NCBI GenBank assembly: GCA_033439255.1
Contig: CM065889.1
Span: 744,001-808,000 of the forward strand
Direction: 5' to 3'
DNA: 64,000 nt
Origin: Hericium rajendrae
Taxonomy: Eukaryota; Basidiomycota; Agaricomycetes; Russulales; Hericiaceae
Position numbers and translations under genes: made by a program. Below the pieces are notes generated by a model. It did no database searches, was not told where the DNA came from, and worked only from the letters and a program-made list of their open reading frames with translations. Every line of letters begins with the position of its first letter. Position 1 is the stretch's first letter. Of the stretch, positions 63,676 through 64,000 are shown piece after piece.

Positions 63676-64000
63676 GGTCAATAGTCGATGTACAAGTCCG
63701 TGTCCTGCGCTCAGAAACCGATGCAGCGATCGTAATTGTCCCGATCTGACCTCTGACTCGATCGAGCCAACTCCCACATATGCTTTTTGTCTTAGCAATG
63801 GATGACTTTCCCCAGGATAAATCAATGAAATGAGAGGCTCCATTTTCACCCAAACACAGAACGACTTTCTTCTGTGTAAGGTCTGCTCGGAGACCAATCG
63901 GGTTGACATCCACGCCAGCTTACAGCTGCATTCTGGACTTGATCTGTCGAAACATAGTAACATAAATCAATTGCTGGGAAAAGTCTCTAATATCTCATTT
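63676..64000. other. GCD6 upstream region with dispersed repeat, copy 2
   Basis: GCD6 promoter side; no ORF with similarity. The 25-base repeat (copy 2) lies at 63961-63985 and matches 47008-47032 with one mismatch. The window ends here, so the full repeat cannot be seen. Confidence 0.5.

Overview
This window is nuclear DNA of a filamentous basidiomycete, most likely a mushroom-forming Agaricomycete. The signs are: genes dense on both strands, split by many introns of about 45-75 bases with GT(A/G)NGT donors; high-GC coding exons; a Dnmt1-type methyltransferase with RFTS and BAH domains; and protein sequences typical of Agaricomycetes. No rRNA, tRNA, CRISPR array or intact mobile element was recognised. 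The organism assignment is inference from gene structure and family resemblance only.

Layout. 1-12.5 kb: an unidentified gene tail, 2-isopropylmalate synthase (LEU4, with a doubled regulatory domain), ATG9, an Irs4-type EH-domain protein, a YCII protein and an ECM15/MTH1187 protein. 12.6-20.8 kb: a DNA cytosine methyltransferase (DNMT1 type) head to head with replicative helicase subunit MCM7, sharing a very short promoter. 21-28.5 kb: kexin (KEX2), a damaged-looking POT1 telomere-protein gene and asparagine synthetase. 28.8-37.3 kb: a RhoGEF, a family-16 methyltransferase, a small EF-hand-like protein and the spliceosomal helicase PRP28. 37.3-42.8 kb: a gene-poor stretch leading to a HAL4/SAT4-type kinase (to 45.8 kb). 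45.8-49.9 kb: a second gene-poor stretch with short repeats. 49.9-53 kb: the ER lectin YOS9/OS-9 and an AT-hook protein. 53.4-58.4 kb: three consecutive kynurenine-pathway genes (BNA4, BNA5, BNA7). 60-63.7 kb: PMP3 and the eIF2B epsilon subunit GCD6.

How the genes relate. Most are unlinked housekeeping genes. Three associations stand out. First, kynurenine 3-monooxygenase, kynureninase and kynurenine formamidase lie side by side and cover three successive steps of tryptophan to NAD+ synthesis. Second, DNMT1 and MCM7 share a 191-base promoter containing an MCB-type ACGCGT site, which suggests joint S-phase expression of maintenance methylation and replication. Third, LEU4 and ASN1 each carry paired GCN4-type TGACTC sites close upstream.

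Two cautions matter to any user. About 25 single-base frame breaks occur in otherwise well conserved genes. Most look like the loss of one base from a short run of G, C or T, so they are more likely sequencing or assembly errors than pseudogenes; POT1 alone also has in-frame stops. In addition, two genes (ECM15 and PMP3) need 5-nucleotide exons to encode their conserved proteins, and automatic annotation would miss them.
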